From positions 70,503,001-70,567,000 of the forward strand of contig NC_069361.1 in the NCBI RefSeq assembly GCF_021730395.1: 64,000 bases of DNA. Direction: 5' to 3'. The notes beneath the pieces were generated by a model. That model was given only the letters and a program-made list of their open reading frames with translations. It did not search any database and had not been told where the DNA came from. The DNA comes from Mercenaria mercenaria. Lineage: Eukaryota; Mollusca; Bivalvia; Venerida; Veneridae. The position numbers and the translations under genes are program-made. Position 1 is the stretch's first letter. Every line of letters begins with the position of its first letter. Of this stretch, positions 10,658-21,120 are shown piece by piece.

Positions 10658-12652
10658 TTAAGCTTGCCACACCTTCACTGTACTGTCAACAGCTCCTGAG
10701 AAAACCCGTCCTCTGGATACCGCCAAGCTTGCAACACTTCCCTGATGTCGAACAAGTGTTTGAGAGCATACCATATTTTCCATACTCCATACTCTCAGAG
10801 ACCTATCATACGAGGCACTAAACACTTTAGTTCCGGCAGCTGTGTTACAAGCTGCCAATGCATACACTGTACCTGAATGACCTCTCAAAGTGGTAACTTG
10901 CTGTTGGGTACCTATATCCCATACATGTATTATATTTTCGTAAGTACCACATAGAACATGATGATTTGTTAGAGCAATGCTGTATACACTTCCTCCAGAG
11001 GTCTCCAACTCGCGTACACACTCCAGATTTTCCAAATCCCAGACCTTTATAGTTTGATATGACCCGCTGTAGAGTAGATTTTGTGTTGCAACAAGAGCTC
11101 TCACCCAGTGGTTAAGGCCAGTTAACTGACATTTCAACTCATGTGTATGTACATCCCATACTTTGATTACTTTAAGAGAACCGCTGAAGAGCATGTTTCT
11201 GGCCGAGGCTAAGGTGCACACAGGATTATCATGAGCTTCTATAACTTTCAATTTGTCAAAGTCATTGTCAATATTCCACATAATAATATTGCAGTCTTGC
11301 GATCCACTGTATAGTTTGTTACCGTAAGTACATAAAGCAAGAACTATTCCTGTATGGCCTTCTAAAGTTTTCAAACACTTGTAAGTGCTACCAGTGTCCC
11401 ATATCTTTATAGTTTTGTCTGAAGACCCACTGAATAAATAATCACCAAATGCACATAAACACCACACTGGACCTTGATGTCCAACAAAAGTTCCTCGACA
11501 TTTGAACATCTGTTGTGGGTCATAAACTCCCATGGACATTGTTCCGAGGTTTAAATAGGTATTGATATGTGATAACTCATCAGCAATTACAGCATATTCT
11601 CTCCTGGAGTCTACTATCTCATCCATGATTTTACTTTGATTATGTTCCAGCAGTTGAACTTTGACCTCAGTGACTTTTTCTAATGTCTCAACCTTCTCTG
11701 AAAGTTTACCAAGCATAGATCTAAGGAAACCTATTTCTTGGTCCTTCGAATGCAGCGTAAAAGTTAAATCTGCTATCTTTTCATCAGTGCGCTGAAGAAA
11801 TTCCTTCATGCTTTCAAACTTGCAAACTTTCAAATGTTCATCAAGCTCCTCCTGAGTTCCAGCAAAATCACAGCTGTATTTTTGATGAGGGCACCTTACA
11901 TTACTGCAATGCTTTAAATGATCTTCAAGGTCTTTCTTCAGCAGTGTAGGACATCCAGCATTATTTGGGCATTCAACTGGCATAAAATCACAATCCTCTT
12001 CGTGGTCTCGTCTATTTGCTATTTTCACAGTGACTGGACAGGCTGAAGGATTAACAATGTATGTTTGTCCATCTTCTGCAAGTTGGCAACCATATTTACA
12101 GTGAATCATCATCTCTCCAATTTGCTCAGAAACTGCAATATTTGCGACAACAACCCCTAAGCTGTGACTGTCGACCGGGCAGGTTTCTTCTGATCTATGA
12201 CTAACACATCTTCGGCAGTAGGTATGGCCGCAAGTAACAATAACAGGATCTTTAAACACATGGCCACAAAGTCGACAGAACAATTTCTTGTTTGGAGTAT
12301 CCACAAACACAACAATCTTCTCGTCCTCATCACCCATTACCGATGTCTGCGATAATCTACTTTCGCAGTTCTGTGGCACTCCAAGCATGTGCCAAGTCTC
12401 AGAGACGCCACTGGAATCAGTACTGTCAGCATGACTTAAGATAGTGTTAGAGGCAGTAGAAGCGATAGTTGAGGATATAACACTGTCTTCTTCCTCCCCT
12501 GCTCTTGATCTGTAACTCGCGTGACTAACGTTTGGTGACTTTGGTAAACTGGGTTTGGTCACAACGTGTACTTTGTCATTGGTGTCAACTGATATATGAA
12601 GCGCTTCTTCTTCAAATGCTGGGATTGGATGACCACCATCCATATTACTCAA
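10658..12652 (-). CDS. TRAF7: TRAF7-type RING/WD40 E3 ubiquitin ligase, intronless, 664 aa
   Basis: Complete open frame of 664 residues, close to the ~670 of vertebrate TRAF7. In order: an acidic, Ser/Thr-rich N-terminus (1-115); a C3HC3D RING (C126, C129, C141, H143, C146, C149, C158, then CPVD); TRAF-type zinc fingers with Cys/His pairs (about 185-285); a coiled coil (about 285-365); and seven WD40 blades (about 385-664) with repeated GSxDxTIKVWD-like ends. The family adds ubiquitin to partners and works with MEKK3 in JNK/p38 and NF-kB signalling, in cytoplasm and nucleus. The start is the first Met; a second Met at residue 4 is possible. The frame has no breaks or introns, unlike the many-exon vertebrate gene, so it is either an intron-free locus in this lineage or an intact retrocopy. 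The call itself is firm. Confidence 0.95.
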   Translation of the reverse strand: MSNMDGGHPIPAFEEEALHISVDTNDKVHVVTKPSLPKSPNVSHASYRSRAGEEEDSVISSTIASTASNTILSHADSTDSSGVSETWHMLGVPQNCESRLSQTSVMGDEDEKIVVFVDTPNKKLFCRLCGHVFKDPVIVTCGHTYCRRCVSHRSEETCPVDSHSLGVVVANIAVSEQIGEMMIHCKYGCQLAEDGQTYIVNPSACPVTVKIANRRDHEEDCDFMPVECPNNAGCPTLLKKDLEDHLKHCSNVRCPHQKYSCDFAGTQEELDEHLKVCKFESMKEFLQRTDEKIADLTFTLHSKDQEIGFLRSMLGKLSEKVETLEKVTEVKVQLLEHNQSKIMDEIVDSRREYAVIADELSHINTYLNLGTMSMGVYDPQQMFKCRGTFVGHQGPVWCLCAFGDYLFSGSSDKTIKIWDTGSTYKCLKTLEGHTGIVLALCTYGNKLYSGSQDCNIIMWNIDNDFDKLKVIEAHDNPVCTLASARNMLFSGSLKVIKVWDVHTHELKCQLTGLNHWVRALVATQNLLYSGSYQTIKVWDLENLECVRELETSGGSVYSIALTNHHVLCGTYENIIHVWDIGTQQQVTTLRGHSGTVYALAACNTAAGTKVFSASYDRSLRVWSMENMVCSQTLVRHQGSVASLAVSRGRVFSGAVDSTVKVWQA

Positions 12653-12937
12653 CGAAGCCAGCGTTAAAAGTTATTGTGCAACTTCGCATATTTTTTGGGA
12701 GTTTTTCCACTTCCGCTAGACGCTTGCGGTGAGTCAACAAAATTAACCCAAATCACAAGAAGATGCGGAAAGGAATAGGAAAACGCGGAATCGACTATTC
12801 ACTTCTACCAGGAAAATACAATTTTCCCAAAATATAAATGATTGTTATAAATATATGTAAATTTGTAATAAGAGTTGTTATAAATAAAAACTACTTGTCA
12901 TTAATAAAAACTACAGGACATGATCTATTTGTCTGTC
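12653..12937 (-). promoter_or_regulatory. Presumed TRAF7 5' UTR and promoter region
   Basis: Sequence directly upstream of the TRAF7 start on the minus strand. It is less A+T-rich near the start codon, with CG dinucleotides in the first ~130 bases (CTTGCGGTGAGTCAACAAAA near 12723). No TATA box can be assigned. The call rests on position only. Confidence 0.35.
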
Positions 12938-13675
12938 TGAGGTAATATTGAGAATATCCCATGTAAAAACCCAAAAGTTCGGGAATTAGCTTATAAAGCT
13001 CTAGTCAGGCCACAGCTGGATATGCTAGCTGCGTCTGGAGCTCATACACCCAACATAACATTCACCAGATCGAAATGATTCAGCGGAGGGCAGCGCGATG
13101 GGTTAATCATGACTACTCTCCTACAGCAGTGTCACAAATATGCTAAATCAGCTGGGATTGCGTACCCTTGAAAATAGGAGATCTGATTCACGCCTCCTTA
13201 TGTTCTACAAAATAGTGAATGGTTTGGTTGGTGTACCACTTGCTCATTATGTCAGCTCCCATCCCGTCAAACAAGACATATGCATCCCCACTCCTATACC
13301 CAGATCCTCACTCCCTGTAATTACTATAAGTACTCTTTTCTTCCAGCCACCATAGTGCTTTGGAATTCCCTTCCAGCACAACTTGTGCAAGCTCCCACCC
13401 TGAACCAGTTTAAGCAGGATGTGACCAAACTTGCACACAATGCTTAACATGATAGACCTGTTTTTCAACTGCTTTTATCTGTAAATCCTTCTTGTTTTTT
13501 TAACACTATCAACTGTATTTCATGCTTGCAATACACATCGTGTATTACTTTTATTCTCCTGTCCATTCTACTTTTAAATTTCTTGTACAGACGCGCAGCT
13601 GCACGTAATACTCGAAAAGAGGCGTGATGCACTATAGATAGATAGATAGATAGATAAATAGATAGAATGAACTGC
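12938..13675 (+). mobile_element. LINE fragment D, 5'-truncated (CR1/Jockey-like C-terminus and 3' UTR)
   Basis: Plus-strand remnants encode the post-reverse-transcriptase region. VRELAYKALVRPQLD is seen near 12985, MLNQLGLRTLENRRSDSRLL from 13140 and WNSLPAQLVQAPTLNQF near 13360-13410, in different frames, so at least two small indels have occurred. The tail has the CTGCAC-TAATACTCG motif and a (GATA)n run at 13636-13670. The same family as LINE-A (21121-31230), which has matching peptides and a GATA-type tail. Only the last ~700 bases are present, typical of incomplete reverse transcription. Confidence 0.8.
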
Positions 13676-14060
13676 TCAATGGTTGGAAGAAAAGGAATAT
13701 CGGGTAAAAAATAATTCCATATGGCAATAAGAGTATTCGTAATTTAGTGAGTGGTTGCAGAGATTAACCCGTAAAACAGTGGATGATAATGGCGTGATTG
13801 CCTTGTTAGGGGGATGAGATTATCTGTAGTTGCAGTTCGAAATTCAAGCAGTGTGATTACTTGAACATTTAGAAAATAATAAGACCTATTGATTAGCCAT
13901 TGTTTGATTGTATCCGGACAAAAAATCGCATGAAATTTAAAACTAAAAAATGTATAAAAGTGGGACCAGTATACTTAATTTCTTAGCAAAGTAAATCAGA
14001 CTAAATTTCATATTGCAATGGATCTATGACTCTGTTGTATTGGACGGGTGTGCCAAATAT
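13676..14060. other. Non-coding, nothing recognised
   Basis: A+T-rich sequence between the LINE tail and the 39-bp minisatellite. No frame, hairpin or repeat of note seen. Confidence 0.4.
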
Positions 14061-14068
14061 ATGAAACA

Positions 14069-14868
14069 ATCCCTAGAAAAGCTACAGAACGAAGCTGCGC
14101 TCGAACAACTTCGAGAAAAGCTACAGAACGAGACTGCGCTCGAACAACTTCTAGAAATGCTACAGAACGAAGCTGCGCTCGAACAACTTCTAGAAAAGCT
14201 ACAGAACGAAGCTGCGCTCGAACAACTTCTAGAAAAGCTACAGAATGAAGCTGCGCTCGAACAACTTCTAGAAAACCTAGAAAAGCTACAGAACGAGGCT
14301 GCGCTCGAATAACGAAGCTGCGCTCGAACAAACCCTAGAAAAGCCATAGAACGAAGCTGCGCTCAAACAACCCCTAGAAAAGCTACAGAACGAAGCTGTG
14401 CTCAAAGAAATTCTAGAAAAGCTACAGAACGAAGCTGCGCTCGAACAACCCCTAGAAAAGCTACAGAACGAAGCTGCGCTCGAACAACTTCTAGAAAAGC
14501 TACAGAACGAAGCTGCGCTCGAACAACCCCTAGAAAAGCTACAAAATGAGGCTGCGCTCGAACAACCCCTAGAAAAGCTACAGAACGAAGCTGCGCTCGA
14601 ACAACTTCTAGAAAAGCAACAGAACGAAGCTGCGCTCGAACAACCCCTAGAAAAACTACAGAACGAAGCTGCGCTCGAACAACTTCTAGAAAATCTACAG
14701 AACGAAGCTGCGCTCGAACAACCCCTAGAAAAGCTACAGAACGAGGCTGCGCTCGAACAACCCCTAGAAAAGCTACAGAACGAGGCTGCGCTCGAACAAC
14801 TTCTAGAAAAGCTACAGAACGAAGCTGCGCTCGAACAACTTCTAGAAAAGCTACAGAACGAAGCTGTG
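14069..14868 (+). repeat. 39-bp minisatellite, about 20 units, protein-like 13-residue period
   Basis: The unit is CTAGAAAAGCTACAGAACG plus AAGCTGCGCTCGAACAACTT, repeated about 20 times with few changes. In one plus frame it reads LEKLQNEAALEQL, a heptad-like, coiled-coil-forming 13-mer, open over 14013-14312 and again over 14398-14910. Because the unit is a multiple of three and lacks stops, several other frames on both strands are open too, so openness alone does not show coding. No upstream exon or family match is visible. It is best treated as a minisatellite with possible coding use. Confidence 0.85.
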
Positions 14869-14879
14869 GTTCTATCTAA

Positions 14880-15690
14880 GCAAAGTCAGGAAAGTTGCCG
14901 TATGATCTAGGAGATTTATTTCCCGGAACTGTATCTGAATCTAACTCATACAGATTTAGTAACAGAAATGGCTACGTAACTTAGCTCGCCGTACTCACAT
15001 AATTATTTAATTAAAATTTTATTACATCTATCATTTCTGTCTGGGACGGTCTTGAAAGGGCTATAAGAAATTTGGTTTCTTTGAGTACTTTCAAAAATAG
15101 ATTAAAGCATGTACAGTTCCTAAATTTTCTTTTATGTGTGACATAAAATTTCCATATCATGTGTATATCTATATAAGGGTTGTAGTAACATCAATGCCGA
15201 TCTTTTTCACAATCATTTACGTAACATTCTCCGTGTGAATGTGGTCACTAAAACGAGGACGACCGTGAATCAATTTTTATATACTCAGATAATAGTTTCA
15301 ATCCGTGAGGCATGCATATTTCACCCGCTTAACTTACAAACAATTCTATGTTAGAATGAAGGATAAAATTTTCTTGCATGTCTGATATGATTTTCCAGTG
15401 TTTCGTTGCAGGAATATAAGAACCATTCACTGGTTGAAGGTGCAGATGCAAACATCCGGCTCGAGAGTAACTGTTCAGTTAAACAATATGTTATCACTTT
15501 TTCCCCCCTAAAAATCGGATTAAGATATCTAATGACAGGGAAAATGAAAATGGAGCCCGAAAATTGTTTTCTCTTAATACTACTTTAATTAGACCAATTA
15601 TCGAAACAGTTTAGTACAATAGTTTCTTAGTTAAACCTAAAGTACATTTTTAAGGTAAGGTGGTATGTTTAGGACGCGGGGTTATTATAT
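14880..15690. other. Non-coding with a partial copy of the 16.3-kb fold-back
   Basis: No gene recognised. 15413-15480 (AACCATTCACTGGTTGAAGG and onward to CGAGAGTAACTGTTCAGTT) resembles the left arm of the fold-back at 16266-16422. The 61-residue open frame across it is a by-product of this repeat. Confidence 0.5.
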
Positions 15691-15905
15691 CTTGAAATGA
15701 TTTACCTCGAGCACTCGGCATATGCATAACGTGTCGTACACTCGAGATAAAAAGTCGTGTTCTTAAAATAAATGTCATTCGCTATAGATAACATGTAGTT
15801 CGCTGGAGATAAGACGTTCTTGCATACCAGTCGGGGATTTCCGGTATTTTTACCGGTGCTGGAAAAATCCATCTTACACCCCGGAGTGTAAGATGACTCT
15901 CGTGC
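15690..15905. repeat. Degenerate CTCGAGATAAGAT-type repeats plus small hairpins
   Basis: Words such as GTCGTACACTCGAGATAA, TTCGCTATAGATAACATG and TTCGCTGGAGATAAGACG recur at ~25-30-base spacing. They are followed by TTTCCGGTATTTTTACCGG and the hairpin CATCTTACAC-CCCG-GAGTGTAAGATG (15871-15893). The same CTCGAGATAAGATG word family returns at 16430-16575. Confidence 0.5.
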
Positions 15906-16265
15906 TTTAAATGACGTATTACTAACTACATATATGTAGAAGATTTATGTAGTTATTTATATTTTATTTCGAAAAATGGAATAAAAATCCAGTACCTAGA
16001 CAGTTCCTCTTTGTTCCTGATAGTATATTTCTCGATTCAAAACACGTTATTTTATCAAAAATTCATAACGTTACGCTGCAACTGATAAAACAAAACCGGA
16101 ACTATACATTGTTTTTGTCTTTGAAACGTCATGACGTCTTTCCTGTTTACGGACGTTGATTTCCCGCGCTTTGTTTAAATACGCTGCTATAAGAAATAGT
16201 TCTAAAAAGAAAGCCGTTCGACTGTTTTTATTTTTATTGTTATATCTTGATATCAGTATGCAAGA

Positions 16266-16422
16266 AAAAGATTCTGCCACTGGTTATAGGTGCAGATGGG
16301 AATATCTGGCTCTCGGGTAACTGTTTTGGCGGTAACTCGGTAGGAACCTCGTTACCGCCTAAACAGTTACCCTCGAGACCGGAAATTCCCATCTGCACCT
16401 ACAACCAGTGAAAGAATCTTAT
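16266..16422. repeat. Fold-back (near-perfect palindrome), arms about 65-70 bp
   Basis: The left arm, from AAGATTCTGCCACTGGTTAT to TAACTGTTTTGGCGGTAAC, and the right arm, from GTTACCGCCTAAACAGTTAC to CAGTGAAAGAATCTT, are reverse complements with a few mismatches, around a short spacer TCGGTAGGAACCTC (16337-16350). This is a fold-back or MITE-like structure. A single-arm relative lies at 15413-15480. Confidence 0.85.
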
Positions 16423-16429
16423 ACAATGT

Positions 16430-16575
16430 ATTCGAAACAAGATGTCGTGCGCTCGAAATAGGATGTCGTGCGCTCGACAGAAGATGCCGTGCGTGTCGTG
16501 CTCTCAAGATAAGATGTGCGCTCGAGATAAGATGTAATGCGCTCGAGAGAGTATGTCGTGCCCTCGAAGTAATAA
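16430..16575. repeat. Short degenerate tandem repeat, GATGTCGTGCGCTCGA type
   Basis: About six copies of a ~21-26-base unit (for example GATGTCGTGCGCTCGAAATAG and GATGTAATGCGCTCGAGAGAG), directly beside the fold-back. Each unit is rich in CG and TCGA words, in contrast to the A+T-rich surroundings. Confidence 0.7.
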
Positions 16576-17499
16576 GCTGAATGTTTGAGATAATTTTAAG
16601 AGCCGTGATCGTTCTAGATCGAACACCTGGAATTCACATTTCAGGTAGATATAAATACATGTGCTCATGTTGAAACAAGCCAGGGTCACTGGCGACCAAC
16701 TCTTTTCACAAATCAAATAGTGTGAACAGTCAGTAAATCATTTTTAAATTTCAACGCAGGTTTGCATTATGACCATAAGATAAAGAAGAGTTGGGTTTTT
16801 TTTTCTTCGCGTGCTTAATTAAGTTAATTGCTTTGTTAAGTAATTTAGTATACTGGTTTCAGTCGGATACATTTTTTCAGTTTTACGTTTCATTCGGTTA
16901 TTAAAATGCATATAACTGATATTTTTACTATTTGTTTACACTTTCAACACGTGGTGGAATCATGGAAATCCCGTACATTTTGAGCCTCGTGGTAAATAAA
17001 CTGTATTCATGTTTAATTACATGCCATGAGAATTGAATGCTTAAAGATTTGAGTTAAGCCGTGCATGATTTAGTGTTGGGCTATAGACCGGTCAACAGCG
17101 CAAACTATGGACCGGCAATTCATATAAGTAGTCTTGAATAAATATTTGGAACCTCAAGACTTTGCTAACTTTAGCAGCATGAGCGGCGAGTGTATTCATT
17201 GGGTTACCAAACCACCCATCCATGACTTATTTTAAATATAAATTAAAATGTTTCCAAAATTTGGAACATTACAGGTAAAATATATACTTTGTTTATTTCC
17301 TTATTTCAGTTGAACTTCTTAGAAAAACAGCTACTTTGTGCGGGGATCTTGCAAACTGCACCTATTTTGGTGTGCATTTGAAAGAATGAAGGTCATTTGA
17401 AAATTCAAGGTTGCGGATGTATTTAACTTTAACCTGCTAAATTTCTAAAATGGACTGGTCTTTCATTAAATTTGGGCAGTACCCGTTATTATTTAAAGG
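16576..17499. other. Non-coding, nothing recognised
   Basis: A+T-rich DNA with no frame, domain or structured repeat that I can support. Confidence 0.4.
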
Positions 17500-17645
17500 G
17501 GTGTTCACTGAAAATTTACTGACTGAATAGCGAACAGTGCAGACCATGATCAGCCTGCATAGATGTACAGCCTGATCTTGGTCTGCACTGGTCGCAAAGG
17601 CAGAATCACTTCCCGACAGCAGGCTAAATGTTAAAACTGCACATA
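17500..17645. mobile_element. Short MITE-like palindromic repeat (CAGTGCAGACC type)
   Basis: The near-palindrome 17535-17590 pairs CAGTGCAGACCATGATCAGC with its partner ending in GATCTTGGTCTGCACTG. It is flanked by GACTGAATAGCGAA and GGTCGCAAAGGCAG. I associate this with a very common bivalve repeat from memory. The open frame on the minus strand across it is repeat-derived. Confidence 0.6.
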
Positions 17646-18020
17646 TCCTTATAAATACATTAGTAGCTAAAGATGTTCTGGCCACAATTTGCCTAAAATT
17701 ATTATTAGAAAAAAAAAAGTGTTTACATTTTTAGTGGTGATAGATGGTTTCTAGCAAACATCATTTTAATTTTCATCAACAATTCTATACATTAAGTAGA
17801 ACATATTCTGGTCCATTCCAAAAGTACCTAATGTATTGATGAGTGTATTCAGAATGCACATTTTAGATAAGGTCATGCGAAATTTGATATTGGTTTTTTA
17901 GGCTCACCATCATTTTCGAAATCTACCAGCCAGGCAGAAAAAAAAATCTTACAAAATGTCGAAAAAAAAAAATACCCAAACATTTAGGTTTTGCATCTAC
18001 GTCTTCTTTATGGACACATA
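17646..18020. other. Non-coding, nothing recognised
   Basis: A+T-rich; A-runs near 17709 and 17938-17970. No feature supported. Confidence 0.4.
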
Positions 18021-18849
18021 TTACCAGATTACAAAACAACAAAAATAAACAAGGTAAATAACGGGATTTTTAATACAAACATATATTTTCTGTTTAACTT
18101 TTCAACATTGTCTTTCTTTCTGTTAGCTGTTACACTCAAGAACATTATACCAACACTATTTTTTACAAATGCTTCATTTATATTTAGTGAACATTACCTA
18201 AAGCTGAGTTAACTCTTAGATGACTGCACAAATAGTTTCTTTCTTCTGCACATCTGTGTTTTTAACATTTTTGTAGATATTTTTATGCACTCATACAGAT
18301 GAGAACGTAATCACGGGGTCGCTAAATATAAATCCAAGTTTGGTATGGGCTAAGGTACAGTTATTAATATAATTTTTTTATGAAGAGTCTGACGTTTAAA
18401 TTTGGTCAATATAATATTATTTTTTAGACACGTTTTACCAGATTACAAAACAACAAAAATAAACAAGGTAAATAACGGGATTTTTAATACAAACATATAT
18501 TTTCTGTTTAACTTTTCAACATTGTCTTTCTTTCTGTTAGCTGTTACACTCAAGAACATTATACCAACACTATTTTTTACAAATGCTTCATTTATATTTA
18601 GTGAACATTACCTAAAGCTGAGTTAACTCTTAGATGACTGCACAAATAGTTTCTTTCTTCTGCACATCTGTGTTTTTAACATTTTTGTAGATATTTTTAT
18701 GCACTCATACAGATGAGAACGTAATCACGGGGTCGCTAAATATAAATCCAAGTTTGGTATGGGCTAAGGTACAGTTATTAATATAATGTTTTTATGAAGA
18801 GACTGACGTTTAAATTTGGTCAATATAATATTATTTTTAGACACGTTTT
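18021..18849. repeat. Tandem duplication of a ~414-bp segment
   Basis: TTACCAGATTACAAAACAAC starts at 18021 and again at 18435, and the two copies run in parallel to TTAGACACGTTTTA. I see only a few differences, for example ATTTTTTTATGAAGAGTCTG against ATGTTTTTATGAAGAGACTG near 18369 and 18783. Both copies carry the same ~45-residue open stretch. It is probably not a gene, since the frame has no recognisable domain. Confidence 0.9.
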
Positions 18850-19442
18850 AATCCTTGTCATCATAGTGTGCCCTCAAGCAAAGATTTACGTACAAAAAAG
18901 ACTAGGTATTGCTTCCGACATTTACCTTGACAGTGTATTTTAAAACGTTTTCTTCACGTTTCGATTGCAATGAAACTAAAATAATTATTCAAAAACAGTT
19001 TTAAAAACATTCAAAAAAATAATCTGCATCATATTTGCCAAAGTTTCATATAAACAAAGTTGGTTTTTAACATCAAATCTGAAAACAAATTGACGCTATT
19101 TCCCTGCTCAAATTAAGAAAGCTGTTTATATATTAACTGTTCCCTGACCTATTGTAGAAAAAGCTGTTGACTGACGACCTATCCCAGAAGGGATTTGGTA
19201 GGTTGACAAAACATATCGCCCCTTTTCGTTATAGAGAAGGGGATTTCGCAGTGATGCGTGTATGTGGTCGCACGGTCACATTTTTTTTTATTTCACGTCC
19301 CTTTTTCTGTGGTGAGAAATGTTCCGTTAGCATGTCTCTAGTGTGCTGGGTGGACATTTATCACCGACCATTCTTCATGGTCAGTGTAAGGTCCTCACGG
19401 CTCCGAGAACTACTCGTAAAACGTTGATCACTGACTACTGCT
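18850..19442. other. Non-coding; unremarkable 86-codon frame
   Basis: An open frame at 19167-19427 (plus) has no recognised domain, is poor in typical exon context and is followed by satellite. I see no evidence that it is a gene. Confidence 0.4.
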
Positions 19443-19690
19443 AACAGAACATTGTTCAGTTGCAAGTGTTCGCGGCACTCCGAATACTTCTTACTGAACA
19501 TTGCTCAGTTGCAAGTGTTCACGGCACTCTGAATGCTGCTAACTGAACATTGCTCAGTTGCAAGTGTTCACGGCACTCCGAATACTTCTTACTGAACATT
19601 GCTCAGTTGCAAGTGTTCACGGTACTCTGAATACTGCTTACTGAACATTGCTCAGCTGATAGTTTTCACGGTACCTGAAAACTACTAACT
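19443..19690. repeat. 49-bp tandem repeat, about 5 units
   Basis: ATTGCTCAGTTGCAAGTGTT recurs at 19451 (one change), 19500, 19549 and onward, exactly 49 bases apart. Each unit continues with CACGGCACTCCGAATACTTC and TTACTGAAC. Degraded units extend towards 19800 (GTGTTCACGGGAC near 19733). Confidence 0.85.
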
Positions 19691-20129
19691 GAACACTGCT
19701 CTTGTTAATAGTACTGCATTAACCAGTTAGATGTGTTCACGGGACATTTCTCACGGAGTAGATCTCGTGACGCTGTGAACAATTGTCAACCCGAGTACTA
19801 TCCACAGTGCTGTGTTAACTATACCCACTGAATAAGGTCCAATGAAAAGTGCTCACTAATGTTTTTTCTTTACGAAAAAATCAACGGATCTAAGTCACAG
19901 GTGCAGCCACCACCTGAGACCAAGATTGTGCACAGGAAGTAGTGAGGCGAGATCATAAAAGGTGACCAGGAAGTGTTCGAACTTATTTTTTTTTTTCAAT
20001 ATTTTGACAATATCTGGAAGGTTTTCGACCTGATTCGAGCCCCCGCGACGGAACATATACCAGAACTATAGGAATGTGCCCTGCTTCAGCAGCTCCAGGG
20101 TAGTCTTACGCAGATGAAGTAATATAAAA
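19691..20129. other. Non-coding, decaying edge of the 49-bp repeat
   Basis: Scattered partial words of the preceding repeat, then unrecognised sequence. Confidence 0.4.
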
Positions 20130-20366
20130 TGAGCCGCACCATGAGAAAACCAACTTAGTCCGTTTGCGACCAGCATGGATCCAGACCAGCCTGCGCATCC
20201 GCGCAGTCTAGTCAGGATCCATGCTGTTCGTTTTCAAAGTCTATTGCAATTAGAGAATCTGTTAGCGAACAACATGGATCCTGATCAGACATCGCGGATG
20301 CGCATGCTGGTCTGGATGCATGCTGGTCGCAAACGCACTATGTCGGTTTTCTCATGGTGCGGCTCA
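20130..20366. mobile_element. MITE, 237 bp, with ~22-bp terminal inverted repeats
   Basis: It begins TGAGCCGCACCATGAGAAAA and ends TTTTCTCATGGTGCGGCTCA, exact reverse complements. Inside lie GCGACCAGCATGGATCCAG and its partner GGATGCATGCTGGTCGC. The element is non-coding. The open frame through it is a by-product. Its superfamily is not determinable without a clear target duplication (flanks AAAA and AAAT). Confidence 0.85.
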
Positions 20367-20740
20367 AATAGATTTATGCTACTTTGAAGGGCTGACAAGC
20401 AATTTTCCCCCTGAGAGTATTTTGTGTGTGTGTAAAACAGTAAAGATATACTATAGAACTATGTGAAACATGCAGAAAGTATTAGTGAAAAGAATGGTGT
20501 CAAGATTGTATAACACATACCCACTGAATATGAACACTTTTTTAATCTGTTTTCCATGTTGTTGTTTTTTTTTTTCAAAGTAATTTTAAAGATTTCGACA
20601 TTCTAAGATTTTATCTCCATCATGTTGTCATAACATAACTGGACCCGTCATTGACATGTTGTCATAACATAAACACATTTACTATTCAAATAAACAATAC
20701 AGCAAATGAGCTAAGACAATTATCAGTATGACAGCATCGA
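20367..20740. other. Non-coding upstream flank
   Basis: A+T-rich. TCATGTTGTCATAACATAA and CATGTTGTCATAACATAAAC form a short direct repeat near 20620-20672. Otherwise nothing. Confidence 0.4.
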
Positions 20741-20856
20741 CGAGCACGTCGCGTCATGACGTCGCTTTTTTCTTTCTTGACATTTCATTGGTCATTCTTG
20801 TGTCAAAACGTCAGTTTTTCAGTTGACGACGTAAGTTCCTTAGTTACTGCGTCAAG
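20741..20856 (+). promoter_or_regulatory. Promoter copy A of the host gene (CRE-like, CCAAT-like, YY1-like motifs)
   Basis: Shares an ordered set of motifs with 59985-60086: TCATGACGTCG (CRE-like, 20754-20764), an inverted CCAAT word in CATTGGTCAT (20786-20795), GACGACGT (about 20825) and TAGTTACTGCGTCAAGATGG ending over the start codon, where CAAGATGGC resembles a YY1 site. The sequence between the motifs has diverged while the motifs stay, which suggests constraint. Function is inferred from motif order and from the adjoining exon. Confidence 0.6.
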
Positions 20857-20876
20857 ATGGCACTGAATAAGTCGCC
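20857..20876 (+). CDS. Copy A of first coding exon, MALNKS plus two bases
   Basis: ATGGCACTGAATAAGTCGCC is followed at once by a strong donor GTAAGTATTT. It is identical to the first exon at 60087-60106, including 51 continuous bases of 5' UTR, exon and intron start (20841-20891 against 60071-60121). Read without splicing it stops after seven codons, so coding use needs the donor. It ends in the same phase (two bases of a codon) and could join exon 2 at 61941. It may be an alternative first exon of the same gene, the first exon of a separate paralogue whose other exons lie outside, or a duplication relic. Confidence 0.6.
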
Positions 20877-21070
20877 GTAAGTATTTGTCTCGTTTTATTT
20901 TCTATTCAATGCAGTGTTACTAGATTTTTTGGATGTCAATGTTCAAGTTTTTAATACACGAGTATAAACTATACTTTGAGAAGTAAGCAACGGTAAAAAT
21001 CAGAGGCAAATGGTCATCGTATACGTATTTACCGCTTTTGTTTTATGTCTATTTTACGATGTCCCGTTAT
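20877..21070 (+). other. Start of putative intron after exon copy A
   Basis: Begins with GTAAGTATTTGTCT and then diverges from the start of intron 1 at 60107. Nothing else is seen before the microsatellite. Confidence 0.4.
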
Positions 21071-21120
21071 ATGATAATAATAACAACAACAACAACAACA
21101 ACAACAAAAATAATAATAAC
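21071..21120. repeat. (AAC)n/(AAT)n microsatellite
   Basis: ATGATAATAATAACAACAAC and so on, to TAATAATAAC. It directly precedes the truncated 5' edge of LINE-A. Confidence 0.9.

Noticed and set aside
14008-14347. Minus-strand frames rich in FLEVVRAQ or SRSCSSAAS repeats
   Set aside because: Shadow frames of the 39-bp minisatellite; a stop-free unit divisible by three opens many frames.
14069-14868. CRISPR-like regular repetition
   Set aside because: Units are contiguous with no unique spacers, and the DNA is animal nuclear DNA.
17437-17685. 82-codon minus-strand frame
   Set aside because: It runs through a common palindromic MITE-like repeat.
20175-20387. 70-codon plus-strand frame
   Set aside because: It lies inside the 237-bp MITE with inverted ends.
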